A stretch of DNA of 11,618 nt, from contig CALDGN010000369.1 in the NCBI GenBank assembly GCA_937942965.1, forward strand, positions 1 to 11,618. Reading direction: 5' to 3'. This document shows, piece after piece, positions 1 to 6,565 of this stretch. The stretch is from an uncultured Acidimicrobiales bacterium. GTDB taxonomy: Bacteria > Actinomycetota > Acidimicrobiia > Acidimicrobiales > UBA10347. A program made the translations under genes and the position numbers. How positions within the stretch are numbered: the stretch's first letter is position 1; each line of letters opens with the position of its first letter. The notes under the pieces are model-generated. The model was not told the DNA's origin. It made no database searches and was given only the letters and a program-made list of their open reading frames with translations.

Positions 1-354
1 CCGATGGGCCGTGGCACGACGAGCGACATGGGCAACGCAGCCGTCCTCGAGATCGCATCGGGCGATGGCTCGGTCAAGGTCGTCGTGATCTCCCGCAACA
101 ACGAGCCATGGGATCCGGGCTGTTTTCGCAGTCTCGGCATCGAGCCGACGCACATGCAGTACCTGATCCTCAAGTCGCGTATCCACTACCGCGCCGGCTT
201 CAGCGAACTGTCCGCTCGTGACATCCCCTGCAACGGCGTTGGGGTCACGAGTAGTGACAACAGCTTGTTCACCTTCGAGCATGTGCGTCGACCGATTCAC
301 CCGCTCGACGAGAACGTTTCCGCTACCCCTGAGTATGGACCTGCCCCCGCATGA
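1..354 (+). CDS. M81 family metallopeptidase (MlrC-like), C-terminal part
   Basis: The reading frame is open from the first base, so the 5' part of the gene lies outside the window; about 117 C-terminal residues are present. The pattern is that of the MlrC C-terminal domain: a G-x-MG-x-(T/N)AVL opening, then VVVISRNNEPWDPGCFRSLG, the block ILKSRIHYRAGF, and the closing VRRPIHPLDEN. In this family the equivalents are a 'PFDP..FRS.GIDP' segment, 'VKSAVHFRA.F' and 'RRP..PLD'. MlrC is known from microcystin degradation, but most M81 members sit in unrelated catabolic or transport clusters, so no peptide substrate should be assumed. The catalytic N-terminal half is not visible. The stop (352-354) overlaps an ATG at 351, which begins a chain of short coupled frames leading to the thiolase-like gene, so this gene probably belongs to the same operon. 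Family assignment is fairly sure; function here is unknown. Confidence 0.8.
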   Translation, partial: PMGRGTTSDMGNAAVLEIASGDGSVKVVVISRNNEPWDPGCFRSLGIEPTHMQYLILKSRIHYRAGFSELSARDIPCNGVGVTSSDNSLFTFEHVRRPIHPLDENVSATPEYGPAPA

Positions 355-403
355 CCGAACACCCGATGACACTGAGCACCACATGACCCAGAGCACCACA
401 TGA
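351..403 (+). other. Chain of two mini-ORFs linked by ATGA stop/start overlaps
   Basis: Three ATGA junctions follow one another. The stop of the MlrC-like gene (352-354) overlaps ATG 351. That ATG opens an 11-codon frame (MTEHPMTLSTT) whose stop at 384-386 overlaps ATG 383. The second ATG opens a 6-codon frame (MTQSTT) whose stop at 401-403 overlaps ATG 400, the start of the thiolase-like gene. Ribosomes finishing the upstream gene could thus reinitiate stepwise into the downstream gene, which would explain why no strong Shine-Dalgarno sequence precedes position 400. The peptides themselves are unlikely to have a function. The geometry is seen directly; the coupling role is inferred. Confidence 0.5.
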
Positions 404-407
404 CCCA
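374..407 (+). repeat. 17-bp perfect tandem duplication carrying the start codon
   Basis: The unit GAGCACCACATGACCCA occurs twice head to tail (374-390 and 391-407). Each copy contains an ATG, at 383 and 400. As 17 is not a multiple of three, the two starts are in different frames, and only the second reads the thiolase-like protein. A slipped-strand duplication of the translation start region is the simplest explanation. Confidence 0.9.
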
Positions 408-1566
408 GCGAAGCCGAGCGTTCATCGCCGGCGCCTACGAACACCCGCTGCGCACGATCCCCGACAAGACGGTGCCGCAGATTCACGCCGAGGTCGCCAT
501 TGGGGCACTCGCCGATGCGGGCCTGACGATGGCCGACGTCGACGCGTACTACTCGGCCGGCGATGCACCCGGCTTCGGTGCGCTGTCGATGATTGACTAC
601 CTGGGTCTCGACGTCAGCCATGTCGACGACACCGAGACCGGCGGCTCGTCGTACTTGGTGCACGTGCGCCACGCCGCCGAAGCAATCGCCGCAGGCAACA
701 TCGACGTCGCGCTCATCACCCTCGCCGGCAACCCTCGCAGCGGGGGAGCAGGACCGGGCGGAAGCGCACGGTTCAGTTCCGCCCCCGAGGCGAGCTTCGA
801 GAACTTCTTCGGCATGGGTGTCATCGGCGGCTACGCCATGGCCGCGCAACGACACATGCACGAGTTCGGGACGACCGGCGCTGATCTCGCAGAGATCAAG
901 GTCGCCGCGTCGACCCACGCCCAGCACAACCCGAATGCGCTCCTCCAAGACGTGGTCACCGTCGAACAGGTGCTCGAGTCACGCATGATCAGCGACCCGC
1001 TGCACCTGCTCGATGCCTGTGTCATCACCGACGGCGGCGGAGCACTCGTTGTGGTCAGCGAGGCCGTCGCCAACGATCTGGAACGCCACACGATCCCCGT
1101 GCTCGGCACGGGCGAGGCCATCAAGGGCACCAACGCCGGCCGGGTCGATCTGACCCACACGGCCGCAGTGGTGTCCGGACCGGCAGCCTTCGCCGAGGCT
1201 GGCGTGACGCCTGCCGACATCGACTACGCCTCGATCTACGACAGCTTCACGATCACTGTGCTCGTGACCCTCGAAGACTTGGGCTTCTGTGAGAAGGGCA
1301 AGGGTGGCGAGTTCGTCCGCGACGGAGCGCTCCAAGCGCCGTTCGGGAAACTGCCGTTCAACACTGACGGCGGCGGCTTGTGCAACAACCACCCCGCAAA
1401 CCGCGGCGGCATGACCAAGGTGATCGAAGCTGTCCGCCAACTGCGGGGCGAGGCCCACCCGGCGGTGCAAGTGCCCGACTGCAAGCTCGCACTGGCGCAC
1501 GGCACGGGCGGCTCGATGGCCACCCGGGTCGGAAGCTCCACGCTGATCCTCGGCCGGGAGGTCTGA
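400..1566 (+). CDS. SCP-x/Ltp2-type thiolase-like protein (candidate retro-aldolase)
   Basis: The 388-residue product has the length and layout of the SCP-x (lipid-transfer-associated) thiolase family. Near residues 79-84 the segment ETGGSS stands where a true thiolase has its nucleophilic Cys, so the acyl-transfer cysteine is absent. The HP of the thiolase 'GHP' motif is kept (CNNHPANRGG, His330), but the C-terminal catalytic Cys loop reads HGTGG (368-372). A YDSFT segment (280-284) is typical of the subfamily. In the steroid side-chain pathway the related Ltp2 lacks thiolase activity and, bound to a DUF35 protein, acts as a retro-aldolase on a 3-hydroxyacyl-CoA-like substrate. The next gene here is exactly such a DUF35 protein, so I infer a two-subunit aldolase. 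ATG 400 was chosen because it gives the standard N-terminus (RAFIAGAYEHP) and lies in an ATGA overlap. A residual thiolase or lyase role is possible; the substrate is unknown. Confidence 0.88.
   Translation: MTQRSRAFIAGAYEHPLRTIPDKTVPQIHAEVAIGALADAGLTMADVDAYYSAGDAPGFGALSMIDYLGLDVSHVDDTETGGSSYLVHVRHAAEAIAAGNIDVALITLAGNPRSGGAGPGGSARFSSAPEASFENFFGMGVIGGYAMAAQRHMHEFGTTGADLAEIKVAASTHAQHNPNALLQDVVTVEQVLESRMISDPLHLLDACVITDGGGALVVVSEAVANDLERHTIPVLGTGEAIKGTNAGRVDLTHTAAVVSGPAAFAEAGVTPADIDYASIYDSFTITVLVTLEDLGFCEKGKGGEFVRDGALQAPFGKLPFNTDGGGLCNNHPANRGGMTKVIEAVRQLRGEAHPAVQVPDCKLALAHGTGGSMATRVGSSTLILGREV
1556..1561 (+). promoter_or_regulatory. Strong Shine-Dalgarno for the DUF35 gene
   Basis: GGGAGG lies within the last codons of the thiolase-like gene, seven bases before ATG 1569. 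It is among the best ribosome binding sites in the cluster and fixes the start of the DUF35 protein, in keeping with stoichiometric production of the two putative subunits. Confidence 0.7.
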
Positions 1567-1568
1567 CC

Positions 1569-2030
1569 ATGAGTGACACGACCACCACGGCTGCCAGCCA
1601 ATTGCCAACGGGTGAGCCGAACATCAGCCACGACAACCGTCGCTACTGGGAAGCCACCGCCGAAGGGCGCATCGAGCTGCCTCGCTGCACCGCATGCGAT
1701 CTGGTCATTTGGTACCCGCGTTCGATCTGCCCCGACTGCCAGAGCATGGACCTGAGCTGGGAGACGATGTCCGGCAACGGCACGGTGTACAGCTACACCA
1801 TCACCCGAGCGGGCGTCGGCCGGAAGTGGCGCGAACACCTGCCGCTCGTCGTCGCGTACGTGCAACTCGACGAGGGTCCGATCGTGCTGACGAACATTGT
1901 CGATACCGATCCGTCGATCATCGAGATCGGCATGGCCGTGACTGCGGTCTTCCACGACACCGGTCATCCGATCAGCGACGAAGACGGCGCACCTAACTCG
2001 GCGATCCTGCGGTTCACTTCGGTTTCGTGA
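1569..2030 (+). CDS. DUF35 / OB-fold zinc-ribbon acyl-CoA-associated protein
   Basis: This 153-residue protein shows the standard DUF35 plan. A helical N-terminus contains the motif 'N..YWEA..EGRIELPRC' (about 23-40). A rubredoxin-like zinc ribbon follows, with cysteines 40, 43, 54 and 57 (CTAC-x10-CPDC). The C-terminal OB-fold runs from about residue 65, beginning GNGTVYSYTITR. DUF35 proteins pair with SCP-x thiolase-like enzymes and help bind the CoA substrate; ChsH2-DUF35 with Ltp2 is the characterised case. Only two bases separate it from the upstream thiolase-like gene, and it has a strong ribosome binding site, so a complex with that protein is the natural reading. Its stop overlaps the GTG start of the ThDP enzyme (GTGA, 2027-2030). 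Family is certain; substrate is unknown. Confidence 0.92.
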   Translation: MSDTTTTAASQLPTGEPNISHDNRRYWEATAEGRIELPRCTACDLVIWYPRSICPDCQSMDLSWETMSGNGTVYSYTITRAGVGRKWREHLPLVVAYVQLDEGPIVLTNIVDTDPSIIEIGMAVTAVFHDTGHPISDEDGAPNSAILRFTSVS

Positions 2031-3607
2031 GCTCGCCCGCCCATCGTCTGGCGTCGGCGCTGGCCAGCGTAGGAACTCGGATTGCTTTCGGGGTACCGGG
2101 TGGCGGCCCGAACCTCGATGTTGTCGGCGCTCTCGAAGCCCAAGGTCTGCAGTTCGTTCTCGCCCATGGTGAGACCGCTGCATGCGTCATGGCGTCAACC
2201 TATGGATGGTTGAGCGGTGCGCCTTCGATCGCGGTGGTCACCCGAGGACCTGGCGCGGCCTCGGCGGTGAATGGGGCAGCGCAGGCGACGCTCGATCGTC
2301 ATCCGCTCTTGTTGGTCAGCGACACGGTCCCGTCGGCATCGCGGTCTCGGGTGCCTCACCAGCGAATTGATCAGCAGGCGATGCTGGCTCCGGTCACCAA
2401 GGCGTCGATGGTGCTCGGCGCTCAAACGACGACCGATGAACTCGCCAAGGCGATCGACTTCGCGATGGCCGTCCCAGCCGGTTGCGTGCACCTCGACTAC
2501 GACACGACCGCCGACGCAGAGCCACAACCCGCTCCGGTCGATGACTGGGTGAGCAGCGAGCTGGACGCTGCAAACTCGTTGTCTGCCGCCAACGCGTTGA
2601 TGGCAGAGGCCGAACGTCCGGTCATCATCGTTGGCGTCGGAGCAACTCCCGACGCCGCATCGGTGCGCGCAGCAGTCGAACGGTTTGGCGCACCGGCACT
2701 CACGACCTATCAAGGCATCGGGATCGTGGATAGCGAGTGCGAGCTAAACGCCGGGCTCTTCACGAATGGAGCGAGCGAACGAGCGCTACTCGACCAAGCC
2801 GACCTCATCGTGCTCGTCGGGGTCGACTTCGTCGAGCCGATCCCGGCGCCATGGACCTATGCCGTACCGGTGGTGTCGATCGGCCCGAGACCGGTATCCG
2901 ACGACTACCTGCCCATCGCTGTTGAGCTCATTGGCGATGTCGGCGCGCTGACTACCAACCTGCTCGTCGGGCCACACACCTGGGATCGCTCGGCGGGCGC
3001 TGCGCACTGTCACGCTGTGCGCAGCCAGCTCGCCGAAGCGGACCCACCCGATGTCTTCGGACCCGTCGACCTGGTCCGCTCATGCATTGAAGCCGCGCCG
3101 TCCGACGCCACAGTCACCGTCGACGCGGGAGCTCATTTCCTGGCGATCATGCCGTTCTGGCCGGCCCGCGATCCGCAGCGTGTGCTCATTTCGAACGGCC
3201 TCGCAACCATGGGGTACGCCGTACCGGCCGCCATCGGTGCGGCGCTGGCACGACCTGCCGAACCGATCGTTGCCCTCACCGGGGACGGCGGCATTGGTAT
3301 GTGCTTGGCAGAGCTTGAGACGATCGTCCGCCTCGATCTGCCGATCACGGTCGTCGTGTTCAACGACGCAACGCTCAGCCTCATCAAGATCAAGCAACGT
3401 GACGACCACGGCGGCCCGTCAGCGGTTGGCTATGTGCCGACGGACTTCGCCGCCGTCGCTCGAGCTATGGGCATGTCCGCCATCGTTGCGACGACATCCG
3501 CCGAGGTCGTCGCAGCGCTGGGTGCGTCAGGTGCCGATCCGCTGCTGATCGATGCCCGAATCGATCCCCAGGCGTACCCGGAACTGATCCGTATCACCCG
3601 AGGCTGA
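2027..3607 (+). CDS. Thiamine diphosphate-dependent enzyme, acetolactate synthase-like
   Basis: The 526-residue product has the three-domain architecture of the acetolactate synthase/benzoylformate decarboxylase family. The N-terminal pyrimidine-binding domain has FGVPGGGPN (about 21-29) and HGETAACVMA with the expected catalytic Glu49, followed by TRGPGAASAVNGAAQA. A central Rossmann-like domain spans roughly 190-320. The C-terminal pyrophosphate domain carries the Mg/ThDP motif GDG (419-421), with Asn446 at the end as FND instead of the commoner NN. The family decarboxylates or ligates 2-oxo acids. The exact reaction cannot be read from the sequence; decarboxylation or carboligation of a 2-oxo acid or aldehyde released by the neighbouring aldolase pair would fit. 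The GTG start at 2027 overlaps the DUF35 stop by four bases, indicating translational coupling. It is probably not the biosynthetic acetolactate synthase, since no small regulatory subunit is present and the context is catabolic. Confidence 0.88.
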   Translation: MSSPAHRLASALASVGTRIAFGVPGGGPNLDVVGALEAQGLQFVLAHGETAACVMASTYGWLSGAPSIAVVTRGPGAASAVNGAAQATLDRHPLLLVSDTVPSASRSRVPHQRIDQQAMLAPVTKASMVLGAQTTTDELAKAIDFAMAVPAGCVHLDYDTTADAEPQPAPVDDWVSSELDAANSLSAANALMAEAERPVIIVGVGATPDAASVRAAVERFGAPALTTYQGIGIVDSECELNAGLFTNGASERALLDQADLIVLVGVDFVEPIPAPWTYAVPVVSIGPRPVSDDYLPIAVELIGDVGALTTNLLVGPHTWDRSAGAAHCHAVRSQLAEADPPDVFGPVDLVRSCIEAAPSDATVTVDAGAHFLAIMPFWPARDPQRVLISNGLATMGYAVPAAIGAALARPAEPIVALTGDGGIGMCLAELETIVRLDLPITVVVFNDATLSLIKIKQRDDHGGPSAVGYVPTDFAAVARAMGMSAIVATTSAEVVAALGASGADPLLIDARIDPQAYPELIRITRG

Positions 3608-3610
3608 GCC

Positions 3611-3636
3611 GTCGCGCTTTTCCGAAGCGAAACGAC
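3611..3636 (+). other. Imperfect hairpin in the intergenic gap after the ThDP gene
   Basis: CGCTT (3615-3619) pairs with AAGCG (3625-3629) around a TTCCG loop. GTCG (3611-3614) can extend the stem with CGAC (3633-3636) across an AAA bulge. No T-run follows, so it is a weak terminator candidate at best. It could instead be an mRNA processing or stability element within the operon, at the longest internal gap (65 bases). Confidence 0.3.
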
Positions 3637-3661
3637 GCGCCAACATGGGGTAACCAATCAC

Positions 3662-3667
3662 AGGGGG
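3662..3667 (+). promoter_or_regulatory. Shine-Dalgarno of the PPOX-family gene
   Basis: AGGGGG stands five bases upstream of ATG 3673 and supports that start. Together with the 65-base gap it suggests this gene is translated independently, unlike the coupled genes upstream. Confidence 0.6.
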
Positions 3668-3672
3668 ACAGC

Positions 3673-4197
3673 ATGGTTCAGGTTTCACGATTCCTTGACG
3701 TATCCGAGGGCTTGCAGGCAAACCAGTTTTCGGTCGGCGATCGAGAACAGATCACGTCGATCAGCGAACTTGACGACACCTACAAGCAGCTCATGGACAA
3801 ACCGTTCGCATGCGTTATGGCGGTCATGGGTCGCGATGGGCGCCCGAACCTCACACCGATGTGGTTCGACTACGAGGGCGACCAGGTGCTGATCAATGTG
3901 GCCGAGCAGCGGAAGAAGACGGACTGGATTCGCGAAAACCCGCAGGTATCGATCCTGATCATGAATCCAGAGAACATGTATCACTGGATGTCCATCAAGG
4001 TCACAGTGGAACGCGAGATCAGCGAGGACGACCCGAACGAGGGCGCAAGGGTCACCGAGCAGCTCAATCGGATCTGGCAGAAGTACATCTCGGATGGCGG
4101 CGACGAGTACGGCTTGCGCGACCCAAGTATTGAGGAGCGACGCGTGCTGTTCGAGTGTCGCGTCGATCGCATCGCGACCTTCGGCGTACCCGGCTGA
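3673..4197 (+). CDS. PPOX-class (pyridoxamine phosphate oxidase fold) oxidoreductase, possibly F420-dependent
   Basis: This 174-residue protein has the split beta-barrel pattern of the PPOX/FDOR superfamily: 'ACVMAVMGRDGRPNLTPMWF' followed by DYEGDQVLINV, a basic 'EQRKKTDWIRENPQVSILI' segment and a 'YHWMSIKVTVERE' strand. The order 'DG.P..TP.WF.Y.G..V..NTA..R.K..N....P.V.' matches the actinobacterial FDOR-B group, many of which use F420H2; FMN or heme binding occurs in other branches. It is probably a cytosolic reductase, and in this cluster it could carry out a reduction or supply reduced cofactor to the FAD hydroxylase that follows. The start is supported by a good Shine-Dalgarno sequence. 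The N-terminal ~25 residues before the barrel are longer than usual and contain no recognisable motif. The fold is secure; cofactor and substrate are inferred. Confidence 0.85.
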   Translation: MVQVSRFLDVSEGLQANQFSVGDREQITSISELDDTYKQLMDKPFACVMAVMGRDGRPNLTPMWFDYEGDQVLINVAEQRKKTDWIRENPQVSILIMNPENMYHWMSIKVTVEREISEDDPNEGARVTEQLNRIWQKYISDGGDEYGLRDPSIEERRVLFECRVDRIATFGVPG

Positions 4198-4217
4198 CTC
4201 TCACCGACGAACGACGC

Positions 4218-5399
4218 GTGCAACCGATCTCGATCCAGGTCGTCGGGGGAAGCCTCGGCGGCCTGACAGCTGCGTGTCTGTTGCGAGACGACGGGCATGA
4301 TGTCACCGTCTACGAGCGGTCCTCGCGAGAACTCGAAGAACGAGGGGCTGGCATTGGGTTTCTTTCCGCCACTGCGAAATACCTCGTGGATCGCGCCGGA
4401 CTCGATGTTGGCGAGATCAGTGTTGCGACGGATCACATCCGCTACCTCCACCGCGACGGATCCGTCGCACATGATCAAGCCCACCGCTACTACTTCTCGT
4501 CGTGGAACACGGTGTACCGGCGTTTGCTGAACTGCTTCGACGTCGATCGGTACCGGCTGGGACACGAGCTCGTGGACTTCAGTCAGACGGAAGCGTCGGT
4601 GACCTCGACGTTTGCCAACGGCGAGCATGCAACGAGCGACCTGCTCGTCGCCGCCGATGGCATTGGTTCAATGACGCGAGCTCGGTTGCAACCCGAAGCG
4701 CAGCGTTCGTTCGCCGGCTATGTCGCCTGGCGGGGCATGGTTCCCGAGTCCGAACTTCCCCGTGAGATCGTCGAGCAACTCGGCGATGCCATCACCTACT
4801 TCGTGTACGCGAACAGCCACATCCTCGTCTACCCGATCCCGAACATTGCCGGTTCGGTGGATCCCGGCGACCGGCTGATCAACTTCGTCTGGTACCGGAA
4901 CTATCTCGACGGCGGTGACCTGGATGATCTCCTGACCGACCGCGACGGTGTTCGGCGTGACCTCTCCGTTCCCCCGGGGGCGATGTCGCGCCGGCACGAG
5001 GCCGAGGCCCGGGCGACCGCCAATGCTCGGTTGCCCACAGTCATCGCTGCCGTCGTCGAGGCCACCGAAGATCTCTTCATCCAGTCGATTCATGACATCG
5101 AGGTAAATGCCATGGCGTTCGGCCGTATCGCTTTGCTGGGTGACGCTGCGTTTTCGGTGCGTCCCCATGCTGCCGCAGGAACTGCCAAGGCCGCCGACGA
5201 CGGGTGGGCATTGGCTGCTGCCTTACGACGCGAACCGAGTCTCGAAGCTGCGCTCGCAACTTGGGAGACAAGCCAACTGGCGTTAGGACAGTCACTGTTG
5301 GCAAGGACCCGCGACGTCGGCGGCCGTTCGCAGGTGACCAGCACTTGGGTGCCGGGCGATCCGGATCTCATCTTCGGCTTGCACCGTCCCGGGGATTGA
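4218..5399 (+). CDS. FAD-dependent aromatic hydroxylase, 2,6-dihydroxypyridine 3-monooxygenase-like
   Basis: The 393-residue protein is a class A flavoprotein monooxygenase. The dinucleotide-binding motif VVGGSLGGL with acidic Glu33 occupies residues 8-33. The DG motif (AADG, Asp147-Gly148) follows, and the GD motif (GDAAFSVRPHAAAG, 308-321) closes the FAD site. Several blocks resemble, from memory, the 2,6-dihydroxypyridine 3-hydroxylase of nicotine-degrading Arthrobacter: GYVAWRG, 'INFVWYRN...DLDDLLTD..G', 'RPHAAAGTAKAADD' and the C-terminal 'PGDPDLIFGL'. That enzyme hydroxylates a dihydroxypyridine at C3 using NADH and O2 before ring opening. A hydroxylated N-heterocycle or phenol is therefore a reasonable substrate class, but the exact substrate is not determined. 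GTG 4218 was chosen because it puts the beta1 strand directly at the N-terminus; an in-frame start at 4155 would overlap the previous gene by 43 bases. The gap to the PPOX gene is 20 bases. Confidence 0.88.
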   Translation: MQPISIQVVGGSLGGLTAACLLRDDGHDVTVYERSSRELEERGAGIGFLSATAKYLVDRAGLDVGEISVATDHIRYLHRDGSVAHDQAHRYYFSSWNTVYRRLLNCFDVDRYRLGHELVDFSQTEASVTSTFANGEHATSDLLVAADGIGSMTRARLQPEAQRSFAGYVAWRGMVPESELPREIVEQLGDAITYFVYANSHILVYPIPNIAGSVDPGDRLINFVWYRNYLDGGDLDDLLTDRDGVRRDLSVPPGAMSRRHEAEARATANARLPTVIAAVVEATEDLFIQSIHDIEVNAMAFGRIALLGDAAFSVRPHAAAGTAKAADDGWALAAALRREPSLEAALATWETSQLALGQSLLARTRDVGGRSQVTSTWVPGDPDLIFGLHRPGD

Positions 5400-5404
5400 G
5401 CGCG

Positions 5405-6565
5405 ATGTCCGCCGAACTCAACAACAAGCGCATCGCTGCCGAGATGGCATCACTTGCCCGCGAGCTGCTGGCAGCGCTCGACCGCGACCAACGACAGCAC
5501 GCATTCTTCGCATTCGAAGATGCCGAGCGGCGTCGGTGGTTCTACACACCGACGGATCATGGTGGCCTGTCCATGGCGGACATGGACGTCGCGCAGCATC
5601 GGATCCTGTGGCGCCTTTTGGCGTGCGGCTTGTCTGTGGGGGGCTACAACACGACCGCCGTCGTTGTCGGTCAAGAGAACCTGCTTGATCTCGTCGAGGG
5701 GTTCGGTGTCGATTGGGGCCGCACGCGCGGGCGCGACCCGCTTGCGTACTGGGTTGCGGTTTTTGGTGAGCCTGGCCAACAGGGTCGCTGGGGGTGGCGC
5801 TTCGGTGGTCACCACGTTTCTGTGCACTTCACGGTTGTCGATGGGCGGATCGTGAGTACGACCCCTTGCTTTCTTGGATCGGATCCGGCGAGCGCTCCAC
5901 TTCTTGGACCACACCTGCATCGTCCTCTCGGCGCCGTTGAAGATCTCGGACGCGAGCTCGCACGGTCACTCGATGAAGAACAAGCGAACGTTGCGCTCGT
6001 TTCCGCGGTCGCTCCATCGGACCTCGTTACGTCAAACCGAACGACACTTGCTGATCAAGATGGCGTGCTCGGCTTGCAACACGTGTGGCGTGGTCGCTTC
6101 GAAGAAGCCATCGACGCCTTGCTCGGCGACCTGCAAGTCAAGCTCGACGCATCGCTCGGCGTCACGCCGGAGGCGGAAGCGGCGTGGGCGTATACGACTC
6201 GACCGAAGGGCATCGCCGCATCAAGGCTGAGGACTGGCCAACGCGAGCTGTTGCGCGAACTGCTTCTTACCTATGTTGGTCGGATTCACGATGATCTCGC
6301 CGATGCGCAGATGGCACAAGTCGATGCGGGTTTCGATGAGCTCCACTTTCTGTGGGCCGGAAGCCTGGACCCGATGACGCCGCACTACTACCGGGTCCAA
6401 GGCGTCGATCTGCTGGCCGAGTATGACAATGCGGCACGTGGCGGCAACCACGTGCACACCGTTTGGCGAGACCTGACCAGTGACTTTGGTGGTGACCCGC
6501 TCGCTTCGCACTACCTCGCTGCCGACTCCCATGGCCACGATGCGATAGGCCATCGCCATGGATAG
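5405..6565 (+). CDS. DUF3500 domain-containing protein
   Basis: This 386-residue protein matches the DUF3500 family along its length. An early 'ELLAALDRDQRQHAFFAFED' block is followed by 'RRRWFYTP...GLSMADM'. The core 'WGWRFGGHHVSVHFTVVDG' contains His136 and His137, and TPCFLGSDP follows. The C-terminal part has 'ELLLTYVGRIHDDLA', 'HFLWAGS', 'HYYRVQG' and NHVHTVWRD (His349, His351) before a final SHYL. Paired and spaced histidines (HH and HxH) recur in the family and suggest a metal or catalytic site, but I know of no established reaction. Its place directly after an FAD hydroxylase (five-base gap) and overlapping a CoA-transferase suggests a catabolic step such as ring opening, hydrolysis or decarboxylation; this is inference. 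ATG 5405 gives a normal N-terminus; the longer open frame extending upstream only overlaps the previous gene. No signal peptide or membrane segment is visible. Confidence 0.85.
   Translation: MSAELNNKRIAAEMASLARELLAALDRDQRQHAFFAFEDAERRRWFYTPTDHGGLSMADMDVAQHRILWRLLACGLSVGGYNTTAVVVGQENLLDLVEGFGVDWGRTRGRDPLAYWVAVFGEPGQQGRWGWRFGGHHVSVHFTVVDGRIVSTTPCFLGSDPASAPLLGPHLHRPLGAVEDLGRELARSLDEEQANVALVSAVAPSDLVTSNRTTLADQDGVLGLQHVWRGRFEEAIDALLGDLQVKLDASLGVTPEAEAAWAYTTRPKGIAASRLRTGQRELLRELLLTYVGRIHDDLADAQMAQVDAGFDELHFLWAGSLDPMTPHYYRVQGVDLLAEYDNAARGGNHVHTVWRDLTSDFGGDPLASHYLAADSHGHDAIGHRHG

Noticed and set aside
3611..3636. Rho-independent terminator after the ThDP gene
   Set aside because: The stem is short and bulged and no T-run follows, so I list it only as a hairpin.
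4155..4217. Longer N-terminus for the FAD hydroxylase
   Set aside because: It would overlap the PPOX gene by 43 bases and add a basic stretch before the beta1 strand of the FAD fold; GTG 4218 gives the normal family N-terminus.
5204..5404. Longer N-terminus for the DUF3500 protein
   Set aside because: The extension lies inside the FAD hydroxylase gene and has no DUF3500 similarity.
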